A DNA stretch of 64,000 nucleotides from Linyphia triangularis (GCA_963978545.1 OZ021722.1:111598827-111662826), one strand, 5' to 3'; positions 1 through 11,840 are shown, numbered from the stretch's first letter. A program made the numbers and translations. Notes: generated by a model not told the origin, from the letters alone.

Positions 1-987
1 AAAAAGAGCAGAATTTATGAAGCGTGAAACTGACTGTGGATGTGTCAGACACAACACCACAGCCAAAACGTTCACCTGCTTTGGATCCATCAGTATAGAC
101 TGCATGGTAGTCACTATACTGATATCGGTGCAAACAAAAGATCTTCTGTAAAATTTCTGGGGCAGTGTCTGCTTTATAATGCATCGCAAATGGATTTAAA
201 AACTGAAATGATGGAAAATTCCATGGAGGAAAGATCTGAGAATTAGCCAGCTGGATATCTAGGTCACTTAGAGCTGCATCCGACAGAACAGATTGAGCTC
301 TTTCAGAAAATGGGCGAATGCTAGATGGACGTGCATTATATAGCCTACCAAGTAAAGGATGAGAAGGATCAGATTTTATTCTACAGTAGTAGTTAGCGCT
401 TAACTTTTTACGCCTAAGGTCAAGAGGGAGTTGACAACACTCTGTCAACAGACTTTCAATGGGTGAGGTGCGAAATGCACCTAAACAAATACGGGCAGCA
501 GTATGGTGGACGGTATCCAAACTCCGCAAAAGAGATGCTCCTGCTGAACCATACGCAACGCATCCGTAGTCAATACGAGACAGGATAATTGAATTATAAA
601 TACGCAGCAAAGAAGTGCGGTCCGCTCCCCCAAGAAGTATTAGAAAGCACCTTGAGGATATTAAGCGACCTATCGCACTTCTTGCGCAAGGACAATATAT
701 GAGGGAGAAAATTCATCTTGTTGTCGAAAATGACTCCCAGATACCTTATCTGATTGACAATAGGGATGGGCGTGTTGCGTATGTGGATTTCAGGGTCAGG
801 GTGAAGACCCCTCCTCCTACAGAAACGGACACAACTGCTTTTAGATAGTGATAGTTTATGGCCGTTTTGTTCACACCATTCTACAAGTCTGTTAACAGCA
901 GTTTGTAATTGACGTTCAATTAAGCGCATGTTTGATCCTTGACATGAGATTTGCAAATCATCAACATATAAAGTTCCAAAGGGTGAG
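1..987 (-). mobile_element. Ik-B non-LTR retrotransposon, 3' segment (ORF2 RT-to-RNase H part), runs off the left edge
   Basis: On the minus strand this encodes the late RT and the connector to RNase H of an Ik ORF2, from the LQIS segment that follows the YVDD box at about 955 towards the RNase H start near position 1. The reading frame is broken: about 22 bases are missing near 350 compared with Ik-D around 19205, and there is a shift near 600. The segment ends exactly where Ik-A begins and resumes at 6622, so Ik-A is a later insertion into this copy. The rest of RNase H and the 3' UTR lie outside the window. The family assignment is firm; whether the copy is otherwise complete cannot be seen. 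Confidence 0.88.
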
Positions 988-1192
988 TTTGTTTGTTTAT
1001 TGAGGTTTTATGGCGCAAAGGCAACACAAGGGCCATGCTGCGCCAAAACAAAAGTTAAAAGAAAAACTAGGATGGAAGATGAGTTATGAATATGATGAAA
1101 GGTGACAAAATATAATTTAAGAATGTTAAAAACACATTTCTAAAATGATGAAGAGGTTAATAAAATTTAAAAAATGAATATGTTTAAAACAG

Positions 1193-4100
1193 CTAGATGT
1201 GATTTAAAAACCCGATTGATCTTAAAAATGCAAAGAGATTTGGATGGGGAGTTTCACCAATCAAATCTTGAAGATTTAAACTGGTATTCTTAAAAAACCT
1301 AAGACGATGTGATTGAAACTTAGGACAAGAAATTAAAATATGAACCACAGTAAGATCGCAACGACAAATATCGCAAACAGGTGGATCTTCTCCCAGCAAT
1401 AGATGTCGATGCGTCAATCGGGTGTGACCAATGCGCAGACGAGTCAGTTTGACATCTGTCCGACGCATTGGATTAACTGGCCATTTAAAAAGATGATTTT
1501 TGATGAAATGAAGTTTGTTATTTACCTGCAAATCCCATGTTTCTTGACGTAAGGATACTATGAACTTATGAATTGAAGTTTTAATATCTTGGTAGGGAAC
1601 TGGCTGCTGCAGCGGGATTGAAGCCGCTTTAGCAGCAGAATCGGCCAATTCATTTCCTGAAATTCCCATGTGACTAGGTACCCAGCAGAACAATATAGTA
1701 AATCCTTTCCTCTCAAGTGTGTGTAACTTAGACAAAATGTCAAAGGCAAGAGGATGGCTATTGGTTTTAAATTGCTTCAGACTTGACAAGGAGCTTAAAC
1801 TGTCAGTATACACACAAAATTTGCGATTGGCAGAGTGAGATATGCAGCAGTGCACAAGAAATTGCTGTCATCTCAGAAGTGAAAACCGAGCAGGATTTAT
1901 GAAGTGAAAAAGCGACTGTGGATGTGTCGGACACAGTACCACAGCCAACACGTTCACCTGCTTTGGATCCATCAGTAAATACTGCTTCATAGTCAGCATA
2001 CTGAGAGCGGTGATCACAAAAGATTTGTTGCATAATTTCTGGCGCAGTGTCTGCCTTGCAATACATCGCAAATGGATTGAGAAAGTGGAAAGATGGAATA
2101 TCCCACGGTGGAAAGGATTGAGTTATAAATGTTTGGGTAACTACGTCACTTAGAGCTGCATCCAACAAGATGGATTTCGCTCTTTCAGAAAATGGTCGGA
2201 TGTTAGATGGACGAGCATCATATAACCTACCAAGATAAGCATCAAGTCTCAACTTACGTAAAGGGTGAAAAGGATCAGACATAATTCTACAGTAGTAGTT
2301 GGCGCTTAATTTTTTACGTCTCAAGTCAAGTGGAAGTAGACTACACTCTGTCAACAGACTTTCAATGGGTGAAGTGCGAAATGCACCTGAACAAATACGG
2401 GCAGCAGTGTGATGGACAGTATCCAATCTTCGTAGAAGGGATACTCCTGCAGACCCATACGCAACGCATCAGTAGTCAATACGGGATAAGATAACCGAAT
2501 TGTAAATACGCAGCAAAGAAGTGCGATCAGCACTTCCTTGCTGCGTATGTGGGAGCAAATATGTGGGAGAAAATTCAACTTGCTGTCGAAAATGACTCCC
2601 AAGTATCTTATCTGATTCACAACTGGGATGGGAGAATTGCATATATGAATTTCAGGGTCAGGGTGAAGACCCCTCCTCCTACAGAAGTGGATGCAACTGC
2701 TTTTAGATGGTGACAGTTTATGGCCGTTTTGTTCACACCATTCTACAAGTCTGTTAACAGCAGTTTGTAATTGACGTTCAATTAAGCGCATGTTTGATCC
2801 TTGACATGAGATTTGCAAATCATCAACATACAAAGTTCCATGAACAAAGGGTGAAAGGACATGAAGGATGTTGCTGATGTGTAGATTAAAAAGGGTGACA
2901 CTTAAAACACAACCTTGAGGAACACCCTCAGATTGGTTAAAATAATTAGAAAATGAAGCTCCAATGCGAACTCTAAAAACACAAGATGATGATAAAAAAT
3001 TTTGAATAAAAAGGGGAAGGTTACCCCTAAAACCAAAATTAAATAGAGTTTGCAGGATACCATATCGCCACGTATGATCATACGCCTTCTCAATGTCGAA
3101 AAAGATTGAAACTAGATGATTCCTCTGCACAAAGGCATTGCGAACATCTGTTTCTAGTTTCACGATGTTATCAAGAGTGGACCGCCCTCGTCGGAATCCA
3201 CTCTGGAGAGGTGAAATACATCCATCTTTTTCTAACATGTAAGAGAGTCGGGCGTTTACAATACGTTCAAAGGTCTTACAAAGGCAGCTCGTTAAGGCTA
3301 TCGGTCGATAGTTCAGAGGATCCTTGGGATCCTTTCCAGGTTTCAGAATGGGGATTACAGTAGCTTCCCGCCACAAGGTAGGAAAGATGTTCTCCTTCCA
3401 GATTCTATTAAAGAGTAAAAGTATGTTAAAAAGAGAATCTGGACTTAAATGGCGAAGCATTTGGTAACTGATCCCATCTGGACCTGGACTGGTGTTATGG
3501 GCTTTAGATAAAGCACTCTTCAATTCGTACATCTTAAGGTCACAGTTGTAGGAGTAATCAATATTGCTTTTGAAGTTAATTCCAGTCCGTTCAGCACGAT
3601 TCTTAGTCACTAGAAAAGTAGGACTATAAGAATCAGAACTGGATACACTTTCAAAAGTTTCACCGATAAGGTTAGCAATATCTTCAGGGGAAGAGAACAC
3701 AGCAGTTCCGGTTTGAAGTATCGGGCAAGAATATTCCGGATACAAACCGTTGGCCGCTCTAACCTTCTTCCACAACTGTTTACTTGATGTTTTAGACGTA
3801 ATCGAAGAGACATAACTTATCCAAGAATCTTTCTGACTTTGACGTCTAACCCTACGAGCAACTGCCTTAGCCTTTTTAAAGGCGATAAGGTTTCCTGTAG
3901 TTGGGTATCTGCGGAAGATACCCCATAGCTTCTTTTGTTTCTTGTATGCAGACTGACAGTCTGCATTCCAGTATGGTTTACAGTGTCGCAGTGTTCTAGG
4001 TGATGTCTTAGGAATGGAGGAGTCTGCAGCATTTAAAATTGCTTCAGTGACATTTTGGACAGCAGTATCAACATCCTCACTGTCCACCATTGTTCCTGTT

Positions 4101-4831
4101 ACAACAGCCAACTTAGTAAATCTGTCCCAATTCGCCTTGTGGTATTTGTACGTAGGTAGACGGATGTTCACGCTACGATTATCTGTGTGCGAAATGAGAA
4201 TAGGGAAGTGATCACTGTTATGTAGATCAATCCCAACAGCAAAATTCAAGTATGGCAGAAGTACAGGTGAACAAATGGCTAAATCAAGTGAATGGAATGT
4301 TCTTGTGGGTTCATGGAAATACGTTTTCTCTTCGTTATTCAGGAGACAGAGACAATGATCTGATAACAACTTTTCGATCTGTCTCCCACGAGGATTCGTA
4401 TTATCATTGCCCCACAGAGTACTGTGACCATTAAAGTCACCGAGCAATAAAAATGGTGCTGGAAGCTGGTCTATCAAATCATTCAGCTCCTCTTGACGGA
4501 TGATAGCATGCGGCGGTAGGTATAGGCAACAGACTGTGAGAAGGGACTGTATATGAAGTCTCGCAGCCACAGCCTGTAGAGACGTGCGCAGTGTGAGTAC
4601 AGTGCTGGGGTAATTATGAGCAATAAAAAGACATACTCCTCCAGACACTGTATTACTACGGGTAACATCTTTTCTAATGCAACTATACCCACGGATCGTA
4701 GATGTATATGAATCCTTCAAGAAAGTTTCTTGAAGGGCCAAACATGCTGGATGGTAAAGTGAAATAATATTCTTCACATCATCCTTCCTAGACCTAAAAC
4801 CGCGACAATTCCAAGAAACAAAAGAAACCAT
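1193..4831 (-). pseudogene. Ik-A ORF2 (endonuclease / reverse transcriptase / RNase H), frameshifted
   Basis: Reading from the ATG at 4831, the first 750 or so codons are open. They hold the APE-type endonuclease (SWNCRGF, LQETFL, LLGDFNGHS, NSDHFP) and the RT (SPGPDG, NYRPIALTS, QSGFRRGRSTLD, FFDIEKAYDHTW, EGVPQGCVLS, LYVDD). Near 2540 a stretch of about 50 bases, intact in Ik-F at 25050-25130, is replaced by a short scrambled piece and the frame is lost. A second shift lies near 1828, where two bases are missing compared with Ik-F at 24352. The RNase H motifs (FTDGSKAG, YTDSLSSL, GNELADSAAK) and a C-terminal C-x2-C...H-x4-C motif are still readable. An active copy would nick the target and copy element RNA onto it. 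The start overlaps the ORF1 stop as TAATG. Confidence 0.9.
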
Positions 4832-5989
4832 TAACTATTAAGTGAAAATTTTAACAGAGGGTCGGACTCTTCAGTGATATCTTCGTCCTCATCAGATGGG
4901 TGAAGATTCACCACATCCGTGTCCTTAAAAGAACGAAGAATGTTGAAAGGATTTGAGGGCCTCTCTCGAGAAGGTCCCCCTTTGGCAGATTTTAATTTAA
5001 TTGTTTGCAAGGCTTTGGATTTAGCCAGGGATTTCTTAACAATCGTCGGTCGTTTTGGTACCTCTACAGATGACTTTGGAGGTAATTTGACAAGAGGTGA
5101 TATAGGGCTTTCCGTTTGGGTGCTTTTACTGCTGAAAGTTTTTTTACAAACATCAGCATAAGCAACACCAATTTTAGGGGTCCTCGCATCAACTAGCCTC
5201 CTAGCATCAAAGTATGATAAATTCTGGTTCACACGCACGGTCTGTATTTCTTTTTCTTTTACCCACTGTGGACATGATCGAGAGTATGACGGATGTGTGC
5301 CATTACAATTGACACACTTCTCGGGTGCTTTGCAATTAGTACTATCATGCTATCATGCACTAGCATCCAGTACCTGCACAACGTGCGCATGTTTCCGTTT
5401 CCCCACGACACGCTGTTTGAGAGTGGCCAAATTTCTGGCACTTAAAACAGCGAAGTGGGTTTGGAATATAAGGACGTACATGGCAATTCAGGTACCCCGC
5501 CTTCACATGAGACGGCAAAGTAGGTAAATCAAAAGTGACAATTAGGTGTTTTGTAGGTATTATGTTCCCATCTCGGCGTATTGTAATGCGGTGGACGGCT
5601 GAAACATGCTGATCACGAAGGTGATCAAGTATCTCGTCCTCCGCTGTATGATATAAGTCAGATTCTGACACAACACCCCGAGATTTGTTAAGGGAACCAT
5701 GTTCTTTCACAGTAACCGGGAGTGAACCGAAATTTTCAATTTTTAGAATATTCTTGGCTTGTTGATGGTTACGGACTTCAACAAGCAAATCACCGGACCT
5801 CAGTTTTTTAACTGAAGCCGTATCACCAACCAACGATTGTAGTGTCTTTTCTATAAGGAATGGAGAGACTTTCTCGAAGGAGCCCTCTTGACGATGTACC
5901 ACGAAGAATTTTGCTCGAATTTGTATTGAAGAGTCATGACAATGTTGCTCCCCACTAGGAGGAGAAGAAAAAGAAGCTGCAGTTTCCAT
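4831..5989 (-). pseudogene. Ik-A ORF1 (CCHC nucleic-acid-binding protein), frameshifted
   Basis: The start is the ATG at 5989, which matches the starts in Ik-B and Ik-H. Three zinc knuckles (CFKCQKFGHSQTAC, then CARC..., then CVNCNGTHPSYSRSC) follow an N-terminal region of about 175 residues. After them come a basic stretch and an acidic tail with LHPSDEDED. Around 5340-5370 an ATCATGCTATCATGCACTAG duplication replaces the usual ATCATGTCCAG and shifts the frame between knuckles two and three. ORF1 proteins of this class bind the element RNA and act as chaperones in the RNP; that role is taken from the family. The stop codon shares its last base with the ORF2 ATG. Confidence 0.88.
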
Positions 5990-6621
5990 AAGAGTATTTT
6001 AAAAGATTCGGGCACTAGAATCCCACCCACCATGGAGTCCACGATATTGGGGATAGTGTATACCGGCAAGCAACAAAAATAACTAAAAAAGGAAAACGGG
6101 AACACAACTGTTGCGCACGGTATGCCACTACCGGGTTATCCAGCACCTATACGCGAACGACTCGTCCCTGTAGAAGTCTCCACCCTTAACGAGATTCCCA
6201 GCAAACGAGCCGAACGCTTGAACCCTAGCCGCCGACGAAGTCGGACGACCAGCCGATTGATACACACGGGACCAATGTGCACCTCCCGTTTATCTGAAGC
6301 AAGGGCCAAAGTAGTGTATTGGGACAGTATGTCGCCCCTCAACTACCAGGATCCCCCTTTCCAGGGACACGGGTCTCCACGCACGGCAAACACGTGGGTG
6401 ATTAAATGCCCGAGAGAAGCTGATAGCAACAGAGCGGCATAAAGCTTCTCAAGGGGAGCCCTCACCTCAGAAGAGGTAACCACAATGAGGGAAGGAAGGG
6501 AAGCCAAACGATACATACAAAACCAAAACGAGAAGGTAAAACAGAAGGAGGGATAGATCACTGGGGTGCCCCGGGGTTGTGAAGCCCGTATTTACTTATA
6601 GAAAGTAAACCCCCTGAGGGG
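5990..6621 (-). promoter_or_regulatory. Ik-A 5' UTR / internal promoter region
   Basis: About 630 bp with no long ORF, nearly the same in every Ik copy and in E. The outer end holds two likely hairpins: CCCC-TCA-GGGG, then TTTACTT...AAGTAAA. A conserved block next to ORF1 contains an upstream ATG reading MVGGxLVPES. Full-length non-LTR elements normally carry an internal promoter here; that is inference, as no promoter motif was tested. Confidence 0.7.
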
Positions 6622-6635
6622 GAACAAAGGGTGAG
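6622..6635 (+). repeat. Target-site duplication of Ik-A (14 bp), right copy
   Basis: GAACAAAGGGTGAG follows the Ik-A 5' terminus directly. The left copy at 978-987 keeps only AAAGGGTGAG. Other copies have ...CATGAACAAAGGGTGA... uninterrupted at this place in ORF2 (for example near 19850), which confirms the empty site. Confidence 0.85.
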
Positions 6636-8608
6636 AGGACATGAAGTATGTTACTGATATGAAGATTAAAAAGGGTGACACTTAAAACACAACCTTGAGG
6701 AACTCCCTCAAATTGGTTGAAATAATTAGAAAATGAAGGTCCAATGCGAACTCTAAAAACACTAGATGATAAAAAGTTTTGAATAAAAAGGGGCAGATTA
6801 CCCCTAAAACCAAAATTAAATAGAGTTTGCAGGATACCATATCGCCACGTATGATCATACGCCTTCTCAATGTCGAAAAAGATTGAAAGTAGATGATTCC
6901 TTGGCACAAAGGCATTGCGGACATCTGTTTCTAGTTTCACGATGTTATCAAGAGTGGACCGTCCTCGTCGGAACCCACTCTGGAAAGGTTAAATGCATTT
7001 ATCTTTTTCTAACATGTAAGAGAGTCAGGCGTTTACAATACGTTCAAAGGTCTTACAGAGGCAGCTCGTTAAGGCTATCGGGTGATAGTTTAGAGGATCC
7101 TTGGGATCCTTTCCAGGTTTCAGAATGGGGATTACAGTAGCTTCCCGCCACAAGGTAGGAAAGATGTTCTCCTTCCAGATTCTATTAAAGAGACAAAGGA
7201 TGTTAAAAAGAGAATCTGGACTTAAATGGCGAAGCATTTGGTAACTGATCCCATCTGGACCTGGACTGGTGTTATGTGCTTTAAATAAAGCACTCTTCAA
7301 TTCGTACATCTTAAGGTCACAGTTGTAGAAATATTCAATATTGCTTTTGAAATTAATTCCAGTCCGTTCAGCACTATTCTTAATCACAAGAAAAGCAGGA
7401 CTATAAGAATCGGAACTGGATACACTTTCAAAAGTTTCACCGATAAGGTTAGCAATATCTTCAGGGGAAGAGAACACAGCAGCTCCGGTTTGAAGTATCG
7501 GGCAAGAATATTCCGGGTACAAACCGTTGGCTGCTCTAACCTTCTTCCACAACTGCTTGCTTGATGTTTTAGATGTAATTGAAGAGACATAACTTATCCA
7601 AGAATCCTTTTGACTCTGACGTCTAACTCTACGAGCAAATGCCTTAGCCTTTTTAAAGGCGGTAAGGTTTCCTGTAGTTGGGTATCTGCGGAAGATACCC
7701 CATAGCTTCCTTTGTTTCTTGTATGCAGACTGACAGTCTGTATTCCAGTATGATTTACAGTGCCGCAGTGTTCTAGGTGATGTCTTAGGAATCGAGCAGT
7801 CAGCAGCATTTAAAATTGCTTCAGTGACATTTTGGACAGCAATATCAACATCCTGACTGTCCACTATTGTTCCTGTTATAACAGCCAACTCAGTATATTT
7901 GTCCCAATTCGCCCTGTGGTATTTGTATGTAGGTAGACGGCTGTTCACACTACTTCTACCGTTATGGGAAATGAGAATTGGGAAGTGATCGCTGTTATGT
8001 AGATCACTTCCAACAGCAAAATTCAAGTATGGCAAAAGTATAGGGGAACAAATGGCTAAGTCAAGTGAATGGAATGTTCTAGTGGGTTCATGAAAATAGG
8101 TTTTCTCCTCATTATTCAGGAGACAGAGACAGTGATCAGATAGCAACTTTTCAATCTGTCTCCCACGAGGGTTCGTATTATCATTACCCCACATAGTACT
8201 GTGTCCATTAAAGTCACCGATCAGTAAAAATGGTACTGGAAGCTGATCAATAAGGTCATTCAGATCCTCTTGGCTGATGATAGCATGTGGCGGTAGGTAT
8301 AGGCAACAGACTGTGAGAAGGGACTGTATATGAAGTCTCGCAGCCACAGCCTGTAGAGATGTGCGCAGTGTTAGTACAGTGCTGGGGTGATTATGAGAAA
8401 TAAAAAGACATACTCCTCCAGACACTGTATTACCACTGGCAACATCTTTCCTAATGACACTATACCTACTGATCTTAGATGTACAAGAATCCTTCAAGAA
8501 AGTTTCTTGAAGTGCCAAACATGCTGGATGGTAAAGTGAAATTATGTTCTTCACATCATCCTTCCTAGACCTAAAACCGCGACAATTCCAAGAAACAAAA
8601 GAAGCCAT
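6636..8608 (-). pseudogene. Ik-B ORF2, 5' half (endonuclease and start of RT)
   Basis: From the ATG at 8608 the frame is open for 527 codons through the endonuclease (SWNCRGF, LQETFL, LLIGDFNGHS, NSDHFP) and into the RT (SPGPDG, LNYHPIALTS). It ends at a TGA near 7025, where other copies have an arginine codon CGA, so a single C-to-T change explains the stop. A second stop near 6990 replaces a serine codon. RT motifs then continue (FFDIEKAYDHTW, EGVPQGC) until Ik-A cuts the ORF. The other half lies at 1-987. Together this is an old, decayed copy. The start is again TAATG, overlapping ORF1. Confidence 0.88.
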
Positions 8609-10480
8609 TAACTATCAAGTGAAAATTTTAAAGGAGGATAGGACTCTTCAGTGATGTCTTCGTCCTCATCAGATGGGTGAAGATTCACCACATCCGAATC
8701 CTTAAAAGAACGAAGAATGTTGAAAGGGTTAGAGGGCCTCTCTCGAGAAAGTCCCCCTTTGGCAGATTTTAATTTTATTGTTTGTAAAGCTTTGGATTTA
8801 GCTAGGGATTTTTTAACAATCGTTGGTCGTTTTGTTACCTCTACAGATGATTTTTGAGGCAACTTAAGGTGTACGTATACCCTACAATTCACGAAAATCG
8901 ATAAGAATATTAATTTTTTTGTTATTATATATTAATATTCTCTTATACTTTAGCTTTCAAACAATACTAAACATGTGAAAATATCCTTAATAGTTTTTAA
9001 GTTACAATCAATTATACGTAGGTACTTCCCCTGTTAGATACCAAGTTTTTAAAACTTTAAACCTGTTTTCTGAAGAACTGTATTGTGATTACGTCACGCT
9101 TTATTCAAACAACGATAATTCAACAACAAAATGTTCAATTATAATTTTTTTTGTATCATAGTAATCTACATAATATGCTAGATGTTTTGAAACTCAATTA
9201 TATAATATTGGTTGAGAAATTGATTTTTTAGGGATTTTTAAAACTTAGAATTCTTTGAAAATATGGATTTTTGTCATGTTTTCGCACAAATTAAATTGTA
9301 AAACAAAAACTCTTCTCTATAAGAAACTTAATTGAGATTGAAAACATTAAGAATAATATTTCGAATGGTTTCCAAGTAGAATTGCGTTTCTAAGTAAATT
9401 AGAATTTGATATATCATTGTTTGAAAAAGGTACTAATTATCTAATTAAAGCTTAATTAACAAATTAACAATTGCCGAAATTTAAATTTTTGTTATGAAAT
9501 TATTTTAATCATATACTTTCTAACTAATCTAGAAAATAATTGGATTTTTAAACTCAGAATTTAAATAAAAAATGTTCTAGGGTATACATACACCTTAACA
9601 AGAGGTGATATAGGGATTTCCGTTTGGGTGCTTTTACTGCTGAAAGTTTTTTTACAAACATCAGCGTAAGCAACACCATTTTTAGGGGTCCTAGCATCAA
9701 CTAGTCTCCTAGCATCTAAGTAGTATAAATTCTGGTTCACTCGCACGGTCTGGATTTCATTTTCCTTTACCCACTGTGGACATGATCGAGAGTATGACGG
9801 ATACGTGCCATTACAATTGACACACTTCTCGGGTGCTTTGCAGTTAGCACTATCATGTCCAGTACCTGCACAACGCGCGCATGTTTCCGTTTCCCACGAC
9901 ACGCTGTTTGAGAGTGGCCAAATTTCTGGCACTTGAAACAGCGAAGTGGGTTCGGAATATACGGACGGACATGGCAATTCAGGTACCCCGCCTTCACATG
10001 AGACGGCAAAGTTGGTAAATCAAAAGTGACAATTAGATGTTTAGTAGGTATTATGTTCCCATCTCGGCGTATTGTAATACGGTGGACGGCTGAAACATGC
10101 TGATCACGAAGGTGATCAAGTATCTCGTTCTCCGCTGTATGGTAAAGGTCTGACTCAGACACAACACCACGAGATTTGTTAAGCGATCCATGAGCAGTAA
10201 CAGTTACCGGGAAAGTTCCAAAATTTTCTATTTTCTGTATGCTATTGGCTTGTTGAACATTGCGAACTTCCACTAACAGATCTCCAGACTTCAGTTTTTT
10301 GACTGAAGCTGTATCTCCAACGAACGACTTTAAAGCTTTCTCAATTAGAAAAGGAGAAACCTTTTCAAAAGAACCCTCCACTCGATGTAAAACAAAGTAT
10401 TTAAATTTCAAATGATTTGATGAGCTTTGTCCGTGTTGCTCCCCACTAGGGGGAGAAGAAGAAGAAGATTTAATTTCCAT
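8608..10480 (-). pseudogene. Ik-B ORF1 (CCHC protein), split by a MITE and frameshifted
   Basis: The ATG at 10480 starts a protein matching the ORF1 of Ik-H (residues MEIKSSSSSPPSGEQ...). A conserved upstream ATG in the same frame could extend it, but in other copies that ATG is out of frame, so I keep the shorter start. The three CCHC knuckles lie at about 9800-9950. One missing C near 9894 (GTTTCCCACG against GTTTCCCCACG elsewhere) shifts the frame between the first and second knuckle. The C-terminal third resumes at 8867 after the MITE and ends with the acidic LHPSDEDEDITEES tail at 8608. Not functional. Confidence 0.87.
8868..9594 (+). mobile_element. MITE-like DNA element with TTAA target duplication and 17-bp terminal inverted repeats
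   Basis: The insert is flanked by TTAA at 8864-8867 and 9595-9598. Its ends are GGTGTACGTATACCCTA and the inverse of GGTGTATGTATACCCTA, 16 of 17 bases matching. Removing the insert and one TTAA restores the ORF1 reading of other copies (...GAGGCAACTTAACAAGAGG...). The inside is very AT-rich with no ORF of note, so it would depend on a transposase elsewhere. TTAA duplications are made by the piggyBac and Kolobok superfamilies; the termini do not let me choose. Strand is arbitrary. Confidence 0.88.
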
Positions 10481-11115
10481 TAAAGTAAGGATAAAAGATT
10501 CGGGCACTAGAGTCCCACCCACCATGGAGTCCTCATTATCGGGGATAGAGCCTGCCGGCAAGCAACAAAAATCATAAAAGAAAACAAAATATCAACAGAA
10601 CTGTTACGCACAGCATGACTCTATCGGGTTGTCCAGTACCTATACGCGAACGACTCGTCCCTGTAGAAGTCTCCACCCTTAACGAGATTCCCAGCAGACG
10701 AGCCGAACGCTTGATCCCTAGCCGCCGACGAAGTCGGACGACCAGCCGATTGATGCACACGGGACCAATGTGCACCTCCCGTTTATCTGAAGCAAGGGCC
10801 AAAGTAGTGTATTGGGGCAGTATGTCGTCCCTCAACTACCAGGATCCCCCTTTCCAGGGACACGGGTCTCCACGCACGGCAAACACGTGGGTGATTAAAT
10901 GCCCGAGAGAAGCTGATTGCAACAGAGCGGCACAAAGCTTCTCAAGGGGAGCCCTCACCTCAGATGAGGTAATCACAATGAGGGAAGGAAGAGAAAACAA
11001 ACGATAAATATAAAACCCAAAATGAGAAGGTACAAACAGACGAAGGGTTAGATCACTGGGGCACCTCGGGGTTGTGACGCCCGTATTTACTTATAGAAAG
11101 TAAACCCCTGAGGGG
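10481..11115 (-). promoter_or_regulatory. Ik-B 5' UTR
   Basis: Same 5' UTR as the other Ik copies, complete to its outer hairpin at 11100-11115. The terminal palindrome has one C fewer than usual. It directly abuts the Polinton fragment. Confidence 0.65.
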
Positions 11116-11840
11116 CTTCGCAATGTCGCGAAAGCTTTCAAAAACATCCGCGAGAAGTATACCATCTGTGTACAAATAAAGTTTTAGATAATCTTCAAAA
11201 GACTTACATTTAAATTTCCTCCACACTTTCAGTGCAAATTGATAATCGTCTTCAGTTACATCCTCCCCTGTTAAATCGTTAAAAAATGTTTTTTTTCTGG
11301 TAGCGAATGTTCATTTAATTTAGAAACACAATCTAAATATGAATATGGGAAAACACCCTTTCTTTTTAATAATTGATATTTTCTTTTCCGAGGAAAAAAC
11401 TCGTTGAATATAGGAACATCATAAGAAGACTTATTCAATTCGTCGACTAGTTTTGATAAAGACGAACTTAAGAAATTAAAACTGTCTATAAATTTTAAAC
11501 TATCAATTATAAAAGTTGTAAATTTTTCATTATTAATGGGAATAACTTTTATTTTTTTAGCAAACTTATTGGAAATTCTTTTAAAAATTAAATGTGAATC
11601 ATAACCAGTTAAATTATGTATGACGATAGGAATAAACTGCGAGATTTTTAAATTTAGATTGCATGGGAAAGCATGACAGATTCCTCTAAAGCGTCCTGTT
11701 AAATGACAGTGATCTTTAACGAGAATATCCGTTGATTTAAAAAGTTTTTTACATACGTAGCATTCATCACAATTCCCTTGGTTTTCTCCAATCATTGAAA
11801 CATTTCTTGATAAAAACTCAGTTAAAATTTTTTCAAACAA
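11116..11840 (-). pseudogene. Polinton/Maverick-type protein-primed DNA polymerase B, exonuclease-domain fragment
   Basis: The minus-strand ORF from 11840 shows a zinc-binding segment (CYVCKK, KDHCHLTGRFRG), then HNLTGYDSHLIFK, matching the Exo II motif of B-family polymerases, and KFIDSFNFLSSSLSKL. After a frameshift near 11285 it continues as DYLKLYLYTDGILLADVFE, whose Y-x3-D is the Exo III motif. These are hallmarks of the protein-primed polymerase of Polinton/Maverick elements and related adintovirus-like elements. The polymerase domain proper is missing because Ik-B interrupts the gene at 11116; it may continue left of the window. It is a degenerate genomic copy. I cannot separate Polinton from a related endogenous virus on this fragment. 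Confidence 0.82.

Larger units (their letters stand above)
988..6621 (-). mobile_element. Ik-A, full-length non-LTR retrotransposon inserted into Ik-B
   Basis: The copy is complete in length (about 5.63 kb). The minus-strand 5' end is CCCCTCAGGGG at about 6621, and the 3' end is a T-rich plus-strand tract at 988. The right flank GAACAAAGGGTGAG (6622-6635) is matched on the left by AAAGGGTGAG at 978-987, where about six bases of the original flank have been lost. The 3' UTR carries a hairpin with arms TGGCGCA (1011-1017) and TGCGCCA (1039-1045). Both ORFs are broken, so this is a dead copy. I infer that it inserted after Ik-B, because Ik-B sequence continues on both sides. Confidence 0.93.
6622..11115 (-). 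mobile_element. Ik-B non-LTR retrotransposon, 5' segment
   Basis: This is the 5' part of the element whose 3' part is at 1-987. It runs to a complete 5' end (CCCCTCAGGGGTTTAC on the minus strand) at 11115, where it abuts a Polinton polymerase fragment. A 727-bp MITE (8868-9594) has inserted in its ORF1. Insertion order inferred from nesting: Polinton first, then Ik-B, then the MITE and Ik-A. The expected duplication of CTTCGCAATGTCGC (11116-11129) would lie left of the window and cannot be checked. Confidence 0.9.

Noticed and set aside
6122..6442. Plus-strand ORFs opposite the Ik 5' UTRs (also near 10615, 28680, 31280)
   Set aside because: They run against the element and differ between copies in length and frame. 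The Arg-rich content reflects the conserved 5' UTR DNA.
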